Source: DATCDR01 sp036510575
GTDB taxonomy: Bacteria; Actinomycetota; Acidimicrobiia; Acidimicrobiales; Bog-793
Assembly: GCA_036510575.1 (NCBI GenBank)
Contig: DATCDR010000175.1
Span: forward strand, 1-54,025
Direction: 5' to 3'
Length of the DNA stretch: 54,025 bases
Part shown: piece by piece, positions 9,465 through 17,477 of the stretch
Numbering within the stretch: position 1 is the first letter of the stretch
Layout of the letters: every line of letters begins with the position of its first letter
Position numbers and translations under genes: made by a program
Notes under the pieces: generated by a model
What the model was told of the DNA's origin: nothing
What the model saw: the letters and a program-made list of their open reading frames with translations, nothing else
Database searches by the model: none

Positions 9465-9478
9465 GCTCAGGGGCTCAG
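9461..9478. terminator. Small hairpin at the convergent gene ends
   Basis: CTGAGC and GCTCAG pair around a 6-base loop, overlapping the stop codon of the membrane-protein gene and lying between two convergent genes. It is only 6 bp and has no T-run, so it is a weak terminator candidate. Confidence 0.25.
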
Positions 9479-9560
9479 CGGCGGAGATCGGCACCACCAT
9501 GGGCCGCGCATATTTCGAGGCCGTCAGGTCACACCCGTCGCAAAAACGTGGTGCGGTGAC

Positions 9561-10274
9561 TCAGTGGCGCTGCTCGCGCGCCGGGATCGTGCTGATAAGC
9601 GCGCTGAGCTCATTTACCAACTCTGCGTTCGTCCGGGTGAAGAGCTCGATCGCCTCGTAGAGCTCCTCGGCCTCTGCCTCCTCTGCGGAGAGCTCGGCGG
9701 TCTTTGACCCCGTCTGGGTCTCAGCCACAGGTGCCTCCTCGACAACAGGACGGCTAGCCGCGGCTGCGACCTCTTCAGCCGCTAGCTCGGCAGCTGCTAA
9801 GAGTTGGCGGGCCTGCTCTTCGGCCTCGGCGACGATCCGAGCCGCGCGCTCCTCGGCATCTCGGACCTGCTGATCGATGCGAACCTGCGACTCGAGCACC
9901 AGTCGCCCGAGATCTCGCTGTGCTTTTTGGGCCAGTTCGACTCGCTCGGTCCACGACCGGGTCTCAGCGACCCACTCCTGCAGCGAGGTAAGCCGTGCGT
10001 CGACGCGCTCGACCTTGGCGCGCATGGCCCGAATGACTTCCATCTCCTCATCCGCGAAAAGATCCGCCCGAGCCTCGATTGCGCTCAGCTGGTCGACATC
10101 TTTCTCGGCTTCGGCTCGAGGGTCACCGTCGGCGGCCTCCTTCTCGTGCTTGCTTGCCTTGGTCACGCGGCCGTCCGAATCCCGATCCTCCACGAGCGAC
10201 TGGCGCGCCGCAAGAATGCCCTTGCGGTCCGCCCGCAACCGACTGAGCAGGTCTGATGCGTTGGTTTCGGTCAT
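9561..10274 (-). CDS. Coiled-coil protein of unknown function
   Basis: 237 aa, very rich in Ala, Glu and Arg. Residues about 55-180 form a long heptad-type coiled coil (for example AKVERVDARLTSLQEWV and ERAARIVAEAEEQARQLL). There is no signal peptide or membrane span. The general look resembles DivIVA/Wag31-like or ATP-synthase-b-like scaffold helices, but no family motif was identified. It is a single leftward gene between a convergent membrane-protein gene and a 436-base gap. Function unknown; a structural or polar-scaffold role is a guess. Confidence 0.6.
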   Translation of the reverse strand: MTETNASDLLSRLRADRKGILAARQSLVEDRDSDGRVTKASKHEKEAADGDPRAEAEKDVDQLSAIEARADLFADEEMEVIRAMRAKVERVDARLTSLQEWVAETRSWTERVELAQKAQRDLGRLVLESQVRIDQQVRDAEERAARIVAEAEEQARQLLAAAELAAEEVAAAASRPVVEEAPVAETQTGSKTAELSAEEAEAEELYEAIELFTRTNAELVNELSALISTIPAREQRH

Positions 10275-10710
10275 CGTGGCTCTCTATTCCTCGTTCATGT
10301 GCAAGAAGGAAGTTCCTGCCGCGTCAGCCGCTAAATACCCGTCAGGGAATTCCGAGACCAACTACGTCGATCAATGTCGTCAGACAAAGCGTCCGAGTGC
10401 ACCTCCTCAGTATGTAGTTAACGGCGGCTCCACTAATAGCTTTAAGACTCTCTTCGAATTCGCGCCTTTCTTATAAATCGCTCTTATAAACCGCCAAAAA
10501 ATGTTAACGGGAGTTCAGCGGACATCCAAGCCACCGAGAGTGATGTAACGATGAATTCTTCTCGACGAAAACGCCGCGCGCTCCGAGCACCGCCATTGGG
10601 GTTGCGCCAGCACGCCTCGCGTCCGAACCCGATCGTGGTCCTGATGTGAACACCGACGCCGCGACCGGTCCGGGGTGGCGGCACCGAAAGCATCGGCCCG
10701 CGCACAGCGA
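10275..10710. other. Intergenic region with AT-rich direct repeats
   Basis: No convincing gene. It should hold the promoter of the coiled-coil gene and the 3' end of the oxidoreductase transcript. Two copies of CTTATAAA at 10470-10477 and 10483-10490 sit 13 bases apart in an AT-rich patch, and GTTAACGG occurs twice (near 10417 and 10504). They could be binding sites or promoter elements. Confidence 0.4.
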
Positions 10711-11796
10711 TCAGTCGGTGATCCGGACGCGCTGCCCGCTCGCCGAGGATGCCCGCAGGGCATCGAGAACCTGCTGGCAGCGCCACCCGTCGACGAAGTT
10801 CGGGGCCGGAGAGGATCCCTCTTCGATTCCGCGACAGAACTCCCTCGTGAACAAGCGAAACGGCATCAGCCGGTCGTCTCGATCATCACTGAACGGCTCG
10901 AGCTCGGACCGAACCTTTAGTTCGGTGAGCTGATCATCGACACCGAGGCGCGCGCCGAGGACCGTGCCATGCGCCGGAGGATTGAAGCCGTGCTGCGGCG
11001 TTACCAACGTGCCGCCATCGCCGTAAATCGCGATCGTCGATTCATCCGCGAATGGAGCGTTTCTGGTGGCGATCATGTCAGCGACAACTCCACTCACGAA
11101 CCTGAGGGTGAACCCAAAGGTGTCGTCTGCATCGGCCAACACCATGCCGTCGGCGCTACGCCGATTCGGGGTAAGGGTGCGAAGCGATCCCGACACCTCC
11201 TCGACCTCGCCGAACCAATGTCGGAGACAGTCGATGTAGTGCGAGCCGAGACCGAAGAGGAACCCGGCGCCGGAGTCCGCAGCGTCGCGGCTGGCCTGAT
11301 ACTCGGGAGGCTCGCTCGGGGGGGCCGTGACCGGGCCGCGGACCAGCCGCAGCAGCACCATCTTCGGATTGCCGACATAGCCCTGGTCGAGGAGCTCTTT
11401 TACCGACATCCTCCCGGATGCAAAGCGGAACTCGTGAGCGATCATCGCCGTGCGGCCACTCGCCGCGGCCAGATCGGCCATCGCCTTGGCCTCGGCCACA
11501 TTCAACGCGAACGGCTTCTCGCAGATGACGTGCTTACCGGCCCGAAGCGCGGTGGTGACCATCTCGAAGTGGAGGCCGGGCGGCGTCGCGATGCTCACCG
11601 CGTCTAGGCCCTCCATCGCGAGCATCGCGTCGAAGTCGGTGAAGACCTCCGTAATCCCAAATGCCACCGCCGCTTCCTCGGCTCGTTCGCGACGTCGAGC
11701 CATTACGGCCACAACGTCGAGGCCTTCGCTCACGAAGGCGGGAACGTGCACCGCCGTACCGAACCCGACGCCAACCACCCCGATGCGAATCGTCAT
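10711..11796 (-). CDS. Gfo/Idh/MocA-family oxidoreductase
   Basis: NAD(P)-dependent dehydrogenase acting on sugars, inositols or related polyols; cytoplasmic, 361 aa. The Rossmann start is IRIGVVGVGFGTAVHVPAF. The family marker CEKPFAL (about residues 93-99) carries the conserved Lys-Pro, and GLGSHYIDCLRHWFGEVEEV has the Asp/His pair of the active-site helix. A strong GGAGGG lies 7 bases before the ATG. It stands 43 bases upstream of the histidine-kinase 5' flank on the genome map but is transcribed after that operon. The family is broad, so the substrate cannot be named. Confidence 0.85.
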   Translation of the reverse strand: MTIRIGVVGVGFGTAVHVPAFVSEGLDVVAVMARRRERAEEAAVAFGITEVFTDFDAMLAMEGLDAVSIATPPGLHFEMVTTALRAGKHVICEKPFALNVAEAKAMADLAAASGRTAMIAHEFRFASGRMSVKELLDQGYVGNPKMVLLRLVRGPVTAPPSEPPEYQASRDAADSGAGFLFGLGSHYIDCLRHWFGEVEEVSGSLRTLTPNRRSADGMVLADADDTFGFTLRFVSGVVADMIATRNAPFADESTIAIYGDGGTLVTPQHGFNPPAHGTVLGARLGVDDQLTELKVRSELEPFSDDRDDRLMPFRLFTREFCRGIEEGSSPAPNFVDGWRCQQVLDALRASSASGQRVRITD

Positions 11797-11839
11797 CTCA
11801 CATCCCTCCCCGCGCCTCTCTGAGTGTAGGCAACGAGCT

Positions 11840-13396
11840 CTACGTCAAAGGAGTTGCCTCAGAGGGCAACGGGAGAGCAACCGGCTCGGCAAGAAGCGGC
11901 GTCGCCGACGACCCGGGTGCCACCGGCAGCGAGATCGTAAACGTCGCGCCGTGCCCTAGCTCGCTTACGACCGACGCGGTGCCGCCGAGGGAGTCCACGA
12001 TCGACGCCACGATTGCGAGCCCGAGCCCCGCTCCGCCGCTCATCCTCGTTCGCGACGGATCGGCCCGGTAGAAGCGCTCGAACAGATGCGGTAGATGTTC
12101 CGGCGAGATGCCCGGACCCTCATCAGTCACTGACAAGAACACGTCAGATCCCCGCCGCCCAGCGGTAAGGGTGACCTTGGCGCCAGCTGGCGTGTGCCGG
12201 AGCGCGTTCTGCAAGAGGTTCCCGACGACTTGACGCAGACGTGGCTCATCACCGAGTACGACCAGGGGTCCGGCGACCTGCAGCACGACCTCGCGGTCAG
12301 GTGCGAGTACCTCGGCGTCGCTTGCACTGTCAGCTGCGATCAGGGCGAGGTCGACCGGAACCTCCTCGAGCGGGCGACCTTGGTCGAGGCGTGCGAGGAG
12401 GAGCAGATCGTCGACGAGGGAACCCATACGGATCGATTCGTCCTCGATTCGCCGCATCGCGGTCGCGAGGTCGTCGGGCCGCTCCGCCGCTCCTCGTCGA
12501 AACAGCTCCGCGTAGCCGCGGATCGAAGTGACCGGGGTGCGCAACTCGTGGCTGGCGTCGGCGAGGAACTGGCGGAGGCGGTTCTCCGAAGCGCGCTGTT
12601 CGTTAAAGGAATACTCGATCCTTTCGAGCATCACGTTCAAGGACGCACCGAGGCGGCCTACCTCCGTCGAAGGCTCCACTCGGTCGACGCGACGCGAAAG
12701 ATCGCCCGCCGCGATCGCCCCTGCGGTCTCTTCTATGTCGCCCAAGGGTCGGAGACCGACCCGTACGACGAAGTACCCGAGAAAACCAAGCAGCACCAAC
12801 AACAAGCCACCAACACCGAGATCTACCAAGATCAGCCGATGCAGGGTCGCGTTCATCGACTTGAGCGGAATCGCGACGACCGCGACGCCGGGTGTGCTGG
12901 TGCTCGTCCCGAGGTTGAACTCGACGATGTTGGTCGGGTAGCCGATGACCCGGTACTCAAAGGACGGATCTCCGACCGATCCGACGGTGAGGTAGGTGAA
13001 GCTGCCAGGCCCTGGGCCGCTGCCGCTCGCGAGGCGCTCGAGCCTCGCGGCACTGAGCCGTGGCTTTGGTCCCAAGAAGTTCTGGATCGGGACCTTTACG
13101 ACCCCGGCCGTCGTGTAAGCGGCACCGTAGGTCCCTGCAGGGGTATTGGTCGTAAACCTGACCGCCCCGCCGTTTTGCAGCGCGGCCGCGACAGCAGGCT
13201 CCGCTGCGACGAGTTGCGCGTCGATCCCGCCGAGCAGGAATGACTCGATGCTCTCAAAGACGATGGCGTTCGCGGCGATCAGGCCAACGAGCACGACCGC
13301 GATCAGTCCCGTGACGAGTCGGGCCCGGAGTGAGATCCCTTGTAGCCAACGCCCCCGGTAGCTCGTCTGCGCAGCAGTGGACAAAGACGGGGTCAC
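11840..13396 (-). CDS. Membrane sensor histidine kinase
   Basis: 518 aa two-component sensor. A first membrane helix (about residues 27-50) and a second (about 190-215) enclose an extracellular sensing domain of about 140 residues; then come a HAMP linker, the HisKA domain with phospho-acceptor His283 in FLADASHELRTP, and an ATPase domain with NLLQNALRHTP (N box), DEGPGIS and GGAGLGLAI (G boxes). The overall layout resembles mycobacterial MprB/TcrY. GTG start at 13396, only four bases after the stop of the response-regulator gene, so the two are translationally coupled. The signal is not known. Confidence 0.9.
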   Translation of the reverse strand: MTPSLSTAAQTSYRGRWLQGISLRARLVTGLIAVVLVGLIAANAIVFESIESFLLGGIDAQLVAAEPAVAAALQNGGAVRFTTNTPAGTYGAAYTTAGVVKVPIQNFLGPKPRLSAARLERLASGSGPGPGSFTYLTVGSVGDPSFEYRVIGYPTNIVEFNLGTSTSTPGVAVVAIPLKSMNATLHRLILVDLGVGGLLLVLLGFLGYFVVRVGLRPLGDIEETAGAIAAGDLSRRVDRVEPSTEVGRLGASLNVMLERIEYSFNEQRASENRLRQFLADASHELRTPVTSIRGYAELFRRGAAERPDDLATAMRRIEDESIRMGSLVDDLLLLARLDQGRPLEEVPVDLALIAADSASDAEVLAPDREVVLQVAGPLVVLGDEPRLRQVVGNLLQNALRHTPAGAKVTLTAGRRGSDVFLSVTDEGPGISPEHLPHLFERFYRADPSRTRMSGGAGLGLAIVASIVDSLGGTASVVSELGHGATFTISLPVAPGSSATPLLAEPVALPLPSEATPLT

Positions 13397-13400
13397 GCCG

Positions 13401-14099
13401 TCAGGCCGAGGCAGGAATGCGCAAACTGTACCCGGCGCCGCGGATGGTGTGGATCAGCGGCGGACTCTCGACGTCCACCTTCTTTCGCAGGTAGCTGATG
13501 TAGGTTTCGACGACGTTGGCGTCACCCCCGAAGTCGTACTCCCATACGTAGTCGAGGATCTGGGCCTTGGAGATCACCCTTCGAGGATTCATCATCAAGT
13601 AGCGGAGCAGCTTGAACTCGGTCGGCGTGAGCTCGATCGACCTGGTCCCGCGAAAGACCTCGCGTGTCTCTTCGTCGAGCTCGAGATCACTAAAGACGAG
13701 CTTGCTGCCGGCCTCAGCAGAGTCCGACGCGCGCCGCAGCACTGCGCGAACCCTGGCGAGAAGCTCTTCGAGGCTGAACGGCTTCGAGACGTAGTCATCG
13801 CCACCGAGCGTGAGACCTCGAACCTTGTCCTCGGTCGCGTCTTTCGCGGTCAGAAAGACGATCGGAACCCGACGACCCTCTTGGCGGACGCGACGGGCTA
13901 CCTCGAATCCATCGAGGTCGGGAAGCATCACATCTAAGAGCACGAGATGCGGCCGAAACGTCGAAATCGCGTCGAGCGCCTGTCGGCCCGTCGCAGCAGA
14001 CTGGACATCGAAGCCCTCATAGCGCATCGCCGTAGAGATGAGCTCAGTGATGTTCTGCTCGTCATCGACGACGAGCACGCGATTCATCGGTGATTCCAT
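13401..14099 (-). CDS. OmpR/PhoB-type response regulator
   Basis: Cytoplasmic transcription factor of 232 aa paired with the following kinase. The receiver domain has the acidic pocket VVDDE (residues 10-14), phospho-acceptor Asp56 in LLDVMLPD, the conserved Thr in FLTAKD and Lys in SKPFSLEELLARV. The C-terminal winged helix reads LTPTEFKLLRYLMMNPRRV and ends RTIRGAGYSLR-like (HTIRGAGYSLR). ATG at 14099 (MESPMNRVL) is used; ATG at 14087 (MNRVLVVDD) is the alternative. The open frame reaches 14378 but the extra residues run antisense to the divergent riboswitch region. Confidence 0.9.
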   Translation of the reverse strand: MESPMNRVLVVDDEQNITELISTAMRYEGFDVQSAATGRQALDAISTFRPHLVLLDVMLPDLDGFEVARRVRQEGRRVPIVFLTAKDATEDKVRGLTLGGDDYVSKPFSLEELLARVRAVLRRASDSAEAGSKLVFSDLELDEETREVFRGTRSIELTPTEFKLLRYLMMNPRRVISKAQILDYVWEYDFGGDANVVETYISYLRKKVDVESPPLIHTIRGAGYSLRIPASA

Positions 14100-14269
14100 C
14101 TGCCCAGTTTGCCAAAGAGCGCTGGCGGATTCCTGAGAGGAACCTGCGAACTTGCCGAGATCTACCTGGCATCGATACTGCGAGCAGGTGGAACAACGAG
14201 CCCAGGTCGGGGCGGGCGACACTTGCGGCACGACAGGGAAGCGACCAAGATGGCGCACGAAACTGCAAC

Positions 14270-14440
14270 ATCTCGAGGTTTCCCCTGGCGAGCACCACCA
14301 GGGGGTGAAAAGGGAAGCCGGTGAGAGACCGGCGCGGTCGCGCCACTGTGAGCGGGGAGCGAACCCGAAGTGCGCCACTGGGACATCTCGTCCTGGGAAG
14401 GCACGGGGGAACGACGATCCGTGAGCCAGGAGACCTGCCT
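14270..14440 (+). promoter_or_regulatory. Cobalamin (B12) riboswitch
   Basis: Sequence shows the class's conserved blocks in order: AGGGAAGCCGGTGAGA near 14311, the B12-box type GCCACTGTG at 14342-14350, and GAGCCAGGAGACCTGCC at 14423-14439. It lies about 110 bases ahead of btuF. Known riboswitches of this type bind adenosyl- or methylcobalamin and lower expression of B12 uptake genes when the vitamin is plentiful. The match to the consensus is strong; exact edges are approximate. Confidence 0.95.
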
Positions 14441-14505
14441 CGGGTTCATTCAGTCGTCCCTCGCGCCAAGGGAGCGGTCACCCGCCGAGACACCGGAGCG
14501 AAGGT

Positions 14506-14539
14506 CGGCCTTACAGGGCCGCGCTCTACGGCCGGAAGG
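14506..14539 (+). promoter_or_regulatory. Alternative hairpins covering the btuF ribosome binding site
   Basis: Two mutually exclusive stems share GGCCG at 14517-14521. It can pair with CGGCC at 14506-14510 or with CGGCC at 14529-14533. The second form extends with CCTT (14509-14512) against AAGG (14536-14539), which is part of the Shine-Dalgarno sequence GGAAGGG of btuF. This is a plausible translational expression platform for the riboswitch. No energy calculation was done. Confidence 0.5.
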
Positions 14540-14547
14540 GTTCGGCA

Positions 14548-15537
14548 ATGCACGCATCTCGCACCTCGTCGCGGAGGTCACATCACCTACGGCGACGCCT
14601 CGGCGTCGTGGTAGCTACGGCGGTCGCACTTCTCGCACCGGTGGCGATCGCCGCCACCTCGACGGCGACGACTGCACGGGCCAGCTTCCCGGTGACATTC
14701 GAGTCAGCGACTGGTCCCGTGACCTTAAAGGCCGCACCAACCCGGATCGTCTCGCTCTCGCCGACTGCCACCCAGATCCTGTTCGCGATCGGAGCAGGCA
14801 AGCAGGTCGTCGCGGCTGACGACGACTCCGCGCTGCCCGCCGACGCGCCGCGCACTTCGCTTTCGGGCTACGCCCCGAACGTCGAGGCGATCGCGCACTA
14901 TCAGCCACAACTCGTCGTCATCTCCTACAACCCGAACGGCCTCGCGGCCGCGCTCGCAAAACTCGGCATTCCCGTCCTCGACCAGGACGCGGCGAACACG
15001 CTGCACGACACCTATGGCCAGATCGACGAGCTTGGCAGCGTGAGCGGTCACCGGAGCGGCGCACAGAACGTGATCGCGAAGATGCGCACACAGATCGCAG
15101 CGATCGTCGCCAAGGCGCCCCAGTTCTCGCCCAAGCTCAGCTACTACTACGAACTCGATCAGACCTTTTACACGGTGACGTCGAAGACGTTCGTCGGGTC
15201 GTTGATGTCGATGCTCGGTCTGCGCAATATCGCAGACGCCTCCCCTGCTGCGGCGAGTGGCTATCCGCAGCTCTCCGATGAGTTCATCGTCAAGGCGAAT
15301 CCGAAGGTCATCATCCTCGCCGACACGGTCTGTTGCGGACAGTCTGCAAAGACCCTCGCCGCTCGCCCAGGATGGCAGTCGCTCGCTGCGGTCCGCACAG
15401 GAGGTGTCGTCGGCGTCAACGACTCGGTGGCATCCCAGTGGGGCCCGAACGTGGTCACGCTCGAGCGAGACGTCGAGTCGGCACTGGCACATCTCGCTAC
15501 GAAGGACCATGCGACCGACGCCAGCGACCGCACGTGA
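14548..15537 (+). CDS. btuF: Vitamin B12 ABC transporter, substrate-binding protein
   Basis: Secreted binding protein (329 aa) for cobalamin or a related corrinoid, working with the permease and ATPase encoded next. An Arg-rich start and hydrophobic core (LGVVVATAVALLAPVAIAA) make a signal peptide. The mature part has the PBP2/BtuF fold markers RIVSLSPTATQILFAIGAG and QPQLVVI, and a C-terminal WGPNVVTLERDVESAL helix. No lipobox Cys is evident. The start has GGAAGGG seven bases upstream. The upstream cobalamin riboswitch is the main reason for choosing B12 over iron-siderophore as the substrate, since the two families look alike. Confidence 0.85.
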   Translation: MHASRTSSRRSHHLRRRLGVVVATAVALLAPVAIAATSTATTARASFPVTFESATGPVTLKAAPTRIVSLSPTATQILFAIGAGKQVVAADDDSALPADAPRTSLSGYAPNVEAIAHYQPQLVVISYNPNGLAAALAKLGIPVLDQDAANTLHDTYGQIDELGSVSGHRSGAQNVIAKMRTQIAAIVAKAPQFSPKLSYYYELDQTFYTVTSKTFVGSLMSMLGLRNIADASPAAASGYPQLSDEFIVKANPKVIILADTVCCGQSAKTLAARPGWQSLAAVRTGGVVGVNDSVASQWGPNVVTLERDVESALAHLATKDHATDASDRT

Positions 15538-15554
15538 GCACGAGCTCGCTGTAG

Positions 15555-16616
15555 GTGCACTCCGCCGACGAGGAGCAACCCTCGCTGATCAAGGCGTCGC
15601 GCCTACGAGTAGGTGAGGTCGCCTGTGGGGTCGTCTTCTTGGCGCTTGCCAGTGCGGTGGCCATCAGCATCGGGCCTGCCGACCTTCCCTTTGGCGGCGT
15701 GCTGCGCGCGATCGTGGCGCGGATCCCAGGAACCGGAGTGCGCTCGGGCCTGAACCCGATCGACAACGGCATCCTCTGGGACATCCGTGCACCAAGGATC
15801 GTCCTCGGTGGGATCGTCGGCGCAACGCTCGCCATCTCCGGCGCGTCCTACCAGGGTGTCTTCCAAAACGCCCTCGCTGATCCGTACCTTCTCGGCGTGG
15901 CATCAGGAGCAGGCCTCGGCGCCACGATCGCCATCGCCGTCGCGCACGTCGGCCTCGGTGCCACGATCGGCTTGTTGCCGCCCGCGGCATTTTTGGGCGC
16001 AGTATGTGCCGTCAGCGCCACCTACACGCTCGCGAAGAGCGGCAGGCACCGCAACACCCAGAGCCTGCTCCTTGCCGGAGTAGCTATCGGATCGTTTCTC
16101 ACCGCGATCCAGACGTTCGTCCAACAGCGTGCCGAGCCGACGCTGCAGCAGGTGTACGCGTGGATACTCGGCGGCCTCGCCACGGCCTCGTGGGGAGAGG
16201 TCGTCCTCGTCATCCCCTACGTGACGGTCGCCGGGGCGATCTTGTTGTCGTGCAGGCGGATCCTCGACGTGCTCGCAGTCGGTGACGACGAAGCGCAAAG
16301 TCTCGGCGTGAACCCGGCGCGCGTGCGCATGCTCGTCGTCGCGGCCGCCACGCTCGGCACTGCCGCGGTCGTCTCGGTGTCCGGCCTGATCGGCTTCGTC
16401 GGCATCATCGTCCCGCACACGATCCGGTTGGTGGTCGGTCCGAGTTACCGCCGGATCTTGCCGCTCTCGCTGCTGTTCGGGGCTGGCTTTTTGATCTTCG
16501 CCGATCTCGTCGCGAGAACGGTGCTCTCGCCAGCTGAGGTGCCGCTCGGCGTCATCACCGCCGGCCTCGGGGCGCCGTTCTTCCTCGTCGTGCTACGAAA
16601 TGCCCACTCGCTTTGA
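15555..16616 (+). CDS. btuC: Vitamin B12 ABC transporter, permease (FecCD/BtuC family)
   Basis: Inner-membrane permease of 353 aa with about ten hydrophobic helices. Family motifs include RIVLGGIVGATLAISGASYQ with GVFQNALADPYLLGVASGAG, and the cytoplasmic loop GLIGFVGIIVPHTIRL that contacts the ATPase. GTG start at 15555, 17 bases after the btuF stop; the ribosome binding site is weak. Its last codons overlap the ATPase gene by four bases, so btuC and btuD are translationally coupled. Confidence 0.9.
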   Translation: MHSADEEQPSLIKASRLRVGEVACGVVFLALASAVAISIGPADLPFGGVLRAIVARIPGTGVRSGLNPIDNGILWDIRAPRIVLGGIVGATLAISGASYQGVFQNALADPYLLGVASGAGLGATIAIAVAHVGLGATIGLLPPAAFLGAVCAVSATYTLAKSGRHRNTQSLLLAGVAIGSFLTAIQTFVQQRAEPTLQQVYAWILGGLATASWGEVVLVIPYVTVAGAILLSCRRILDVLAVGDDEAQSLGVNPARVRMLVVAAATLGTAAVVSVSGLIGFVGIIVPHTIRLVVGPSYRRILPLSLLFGAGFLIFADLVARTVLSPAEVPLGVITAGLGAPFFLVVLRNAHSL

Positions 16617-17476
16617 CGAAATCACCAGCTACCGGGACCAACGCCGCGACCGGAGTCGATCTCTTGGAACTCTCCGTCTCCTACGGAGAGCGGCTCGTCG
16701 TCTCCGCCGTCTCGCTTCGCGTGATGCCAGGCGAGTGGCTCGGTCTCATCGGGCCGAATGGAGCTGGCAAATCCTCGCTGCTGCGGGCAGTGGCTGGGCT
16801 CGTCGCACACCGCGGTACGGTCAGGGTTGGTCTGAGCGAGGACCAGCCGACGCGACGCCGTCTCTCCCAGCTGGTGGCGTTCTTGCCGCAACGCCCGGAG
16901 CTCCCGCCGACGATGACCGTCGGTGACTACATCCTGCTCGGCAGGAGCCCCTACATCCCACTGTTCGGAAACGAACGCGGACCTGACCATCGTGCGGCAG
17001 ATGCCGTCGTCACACGTCTCGGCCTCGCGCCCTTTGCCGATCGCCGCCTCGGCGAGCTCTCCGGCGGCGAAGCGCAGCGGGTGGTGCTCGCCCGTGCGCT
17101 CACCCAGGGCGCTCCGGTGCTTCTACTCGATGAGCCGAGTGCGGCCCTCGACCTCGGTGAGGGACAGCGTGTCCTCGAGCTCGTCGACGAGCTCCGCCGA
17201 GAGCGTGGACTCACGGTGATCTCAGCGATGCACGATCTCGGCATCATCGGGCAGTTCGCGGACCGTCTGGCCGTACTCGTCGCCGGCAACTTGACCCAGG
17301 TAGGCCTAGCTAAAGAGGTCCTCACCACAGCGGCGATCGAGCGTCACTTCGGAGCGTCGGTCCAGCTCGCCGACGATGGCTACGGCGGCATCGTGGTGGT
17401 GCCGGTACGCCGCCGACCGACCAGCATGAGCCCACTCGGACCGCGCCGCGACCGAAACGAAGAGCCGATCTACTAG
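16613..17476 (+). CDS. btuD: Vitamin B12 ABC transporter, ATPase
   Basis: Cytoplasmic ATPase subunit, 287 aa. Walker A is GPNGAGKSS (residues 47-55), the Q-loop is in AFLPQRPELP, the signature is LSGGEAQRV, Walker B is VLLLDEPSAALDLG, and the switch His is in ISAMHDLG. It starts at TTG, which overlaps the btuC stop as TTGA, so no other start is likely. The C-terminal 40 residues are Arg-rich and not part of the ABC fold. The gene ends one base before the convergent debranching-enzyme gene, with no room for a terminator. Confidence 0.9.
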   Translation: MTKSPATGTNAATGVDLLELSVSYGERLVVSAVSLRVMPGEWLGLIGPNGAGKSSLLRAVAGLVAHRGTVRVGLSEDQPTRRRLSQLVAFLPQRPELPPTMTVGDYILLGRSPYIPLFGNERGPDHRAADAVVTRLGLAPFADRRLGELSGGEAQRVVLARALTQGAPVLLLDEPSAALDLGEGQRVLELVDELRRERGLTVISAMHDLGIIGQFADRLAVLVAGNLTQVGLAKEVLTTAAIERHFGASVQLADDGYGGIVVVPVRRRPTSMSPLGPRRDRNEEPIY

Positions 17477-17477
17477 C

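Noticed and set aside
10484..10786. A 100-codon leftward frame before the oxidoreductase end
   Set aside because: It overlaps the end of a complete Gfo/Idh/MocA gene and reads as Arg/Gly/Pro noise.
12194..13243. A 349-codon rightward open frame
   Set aside because: It is antisense to the histidine kinase, whose domains are clear.
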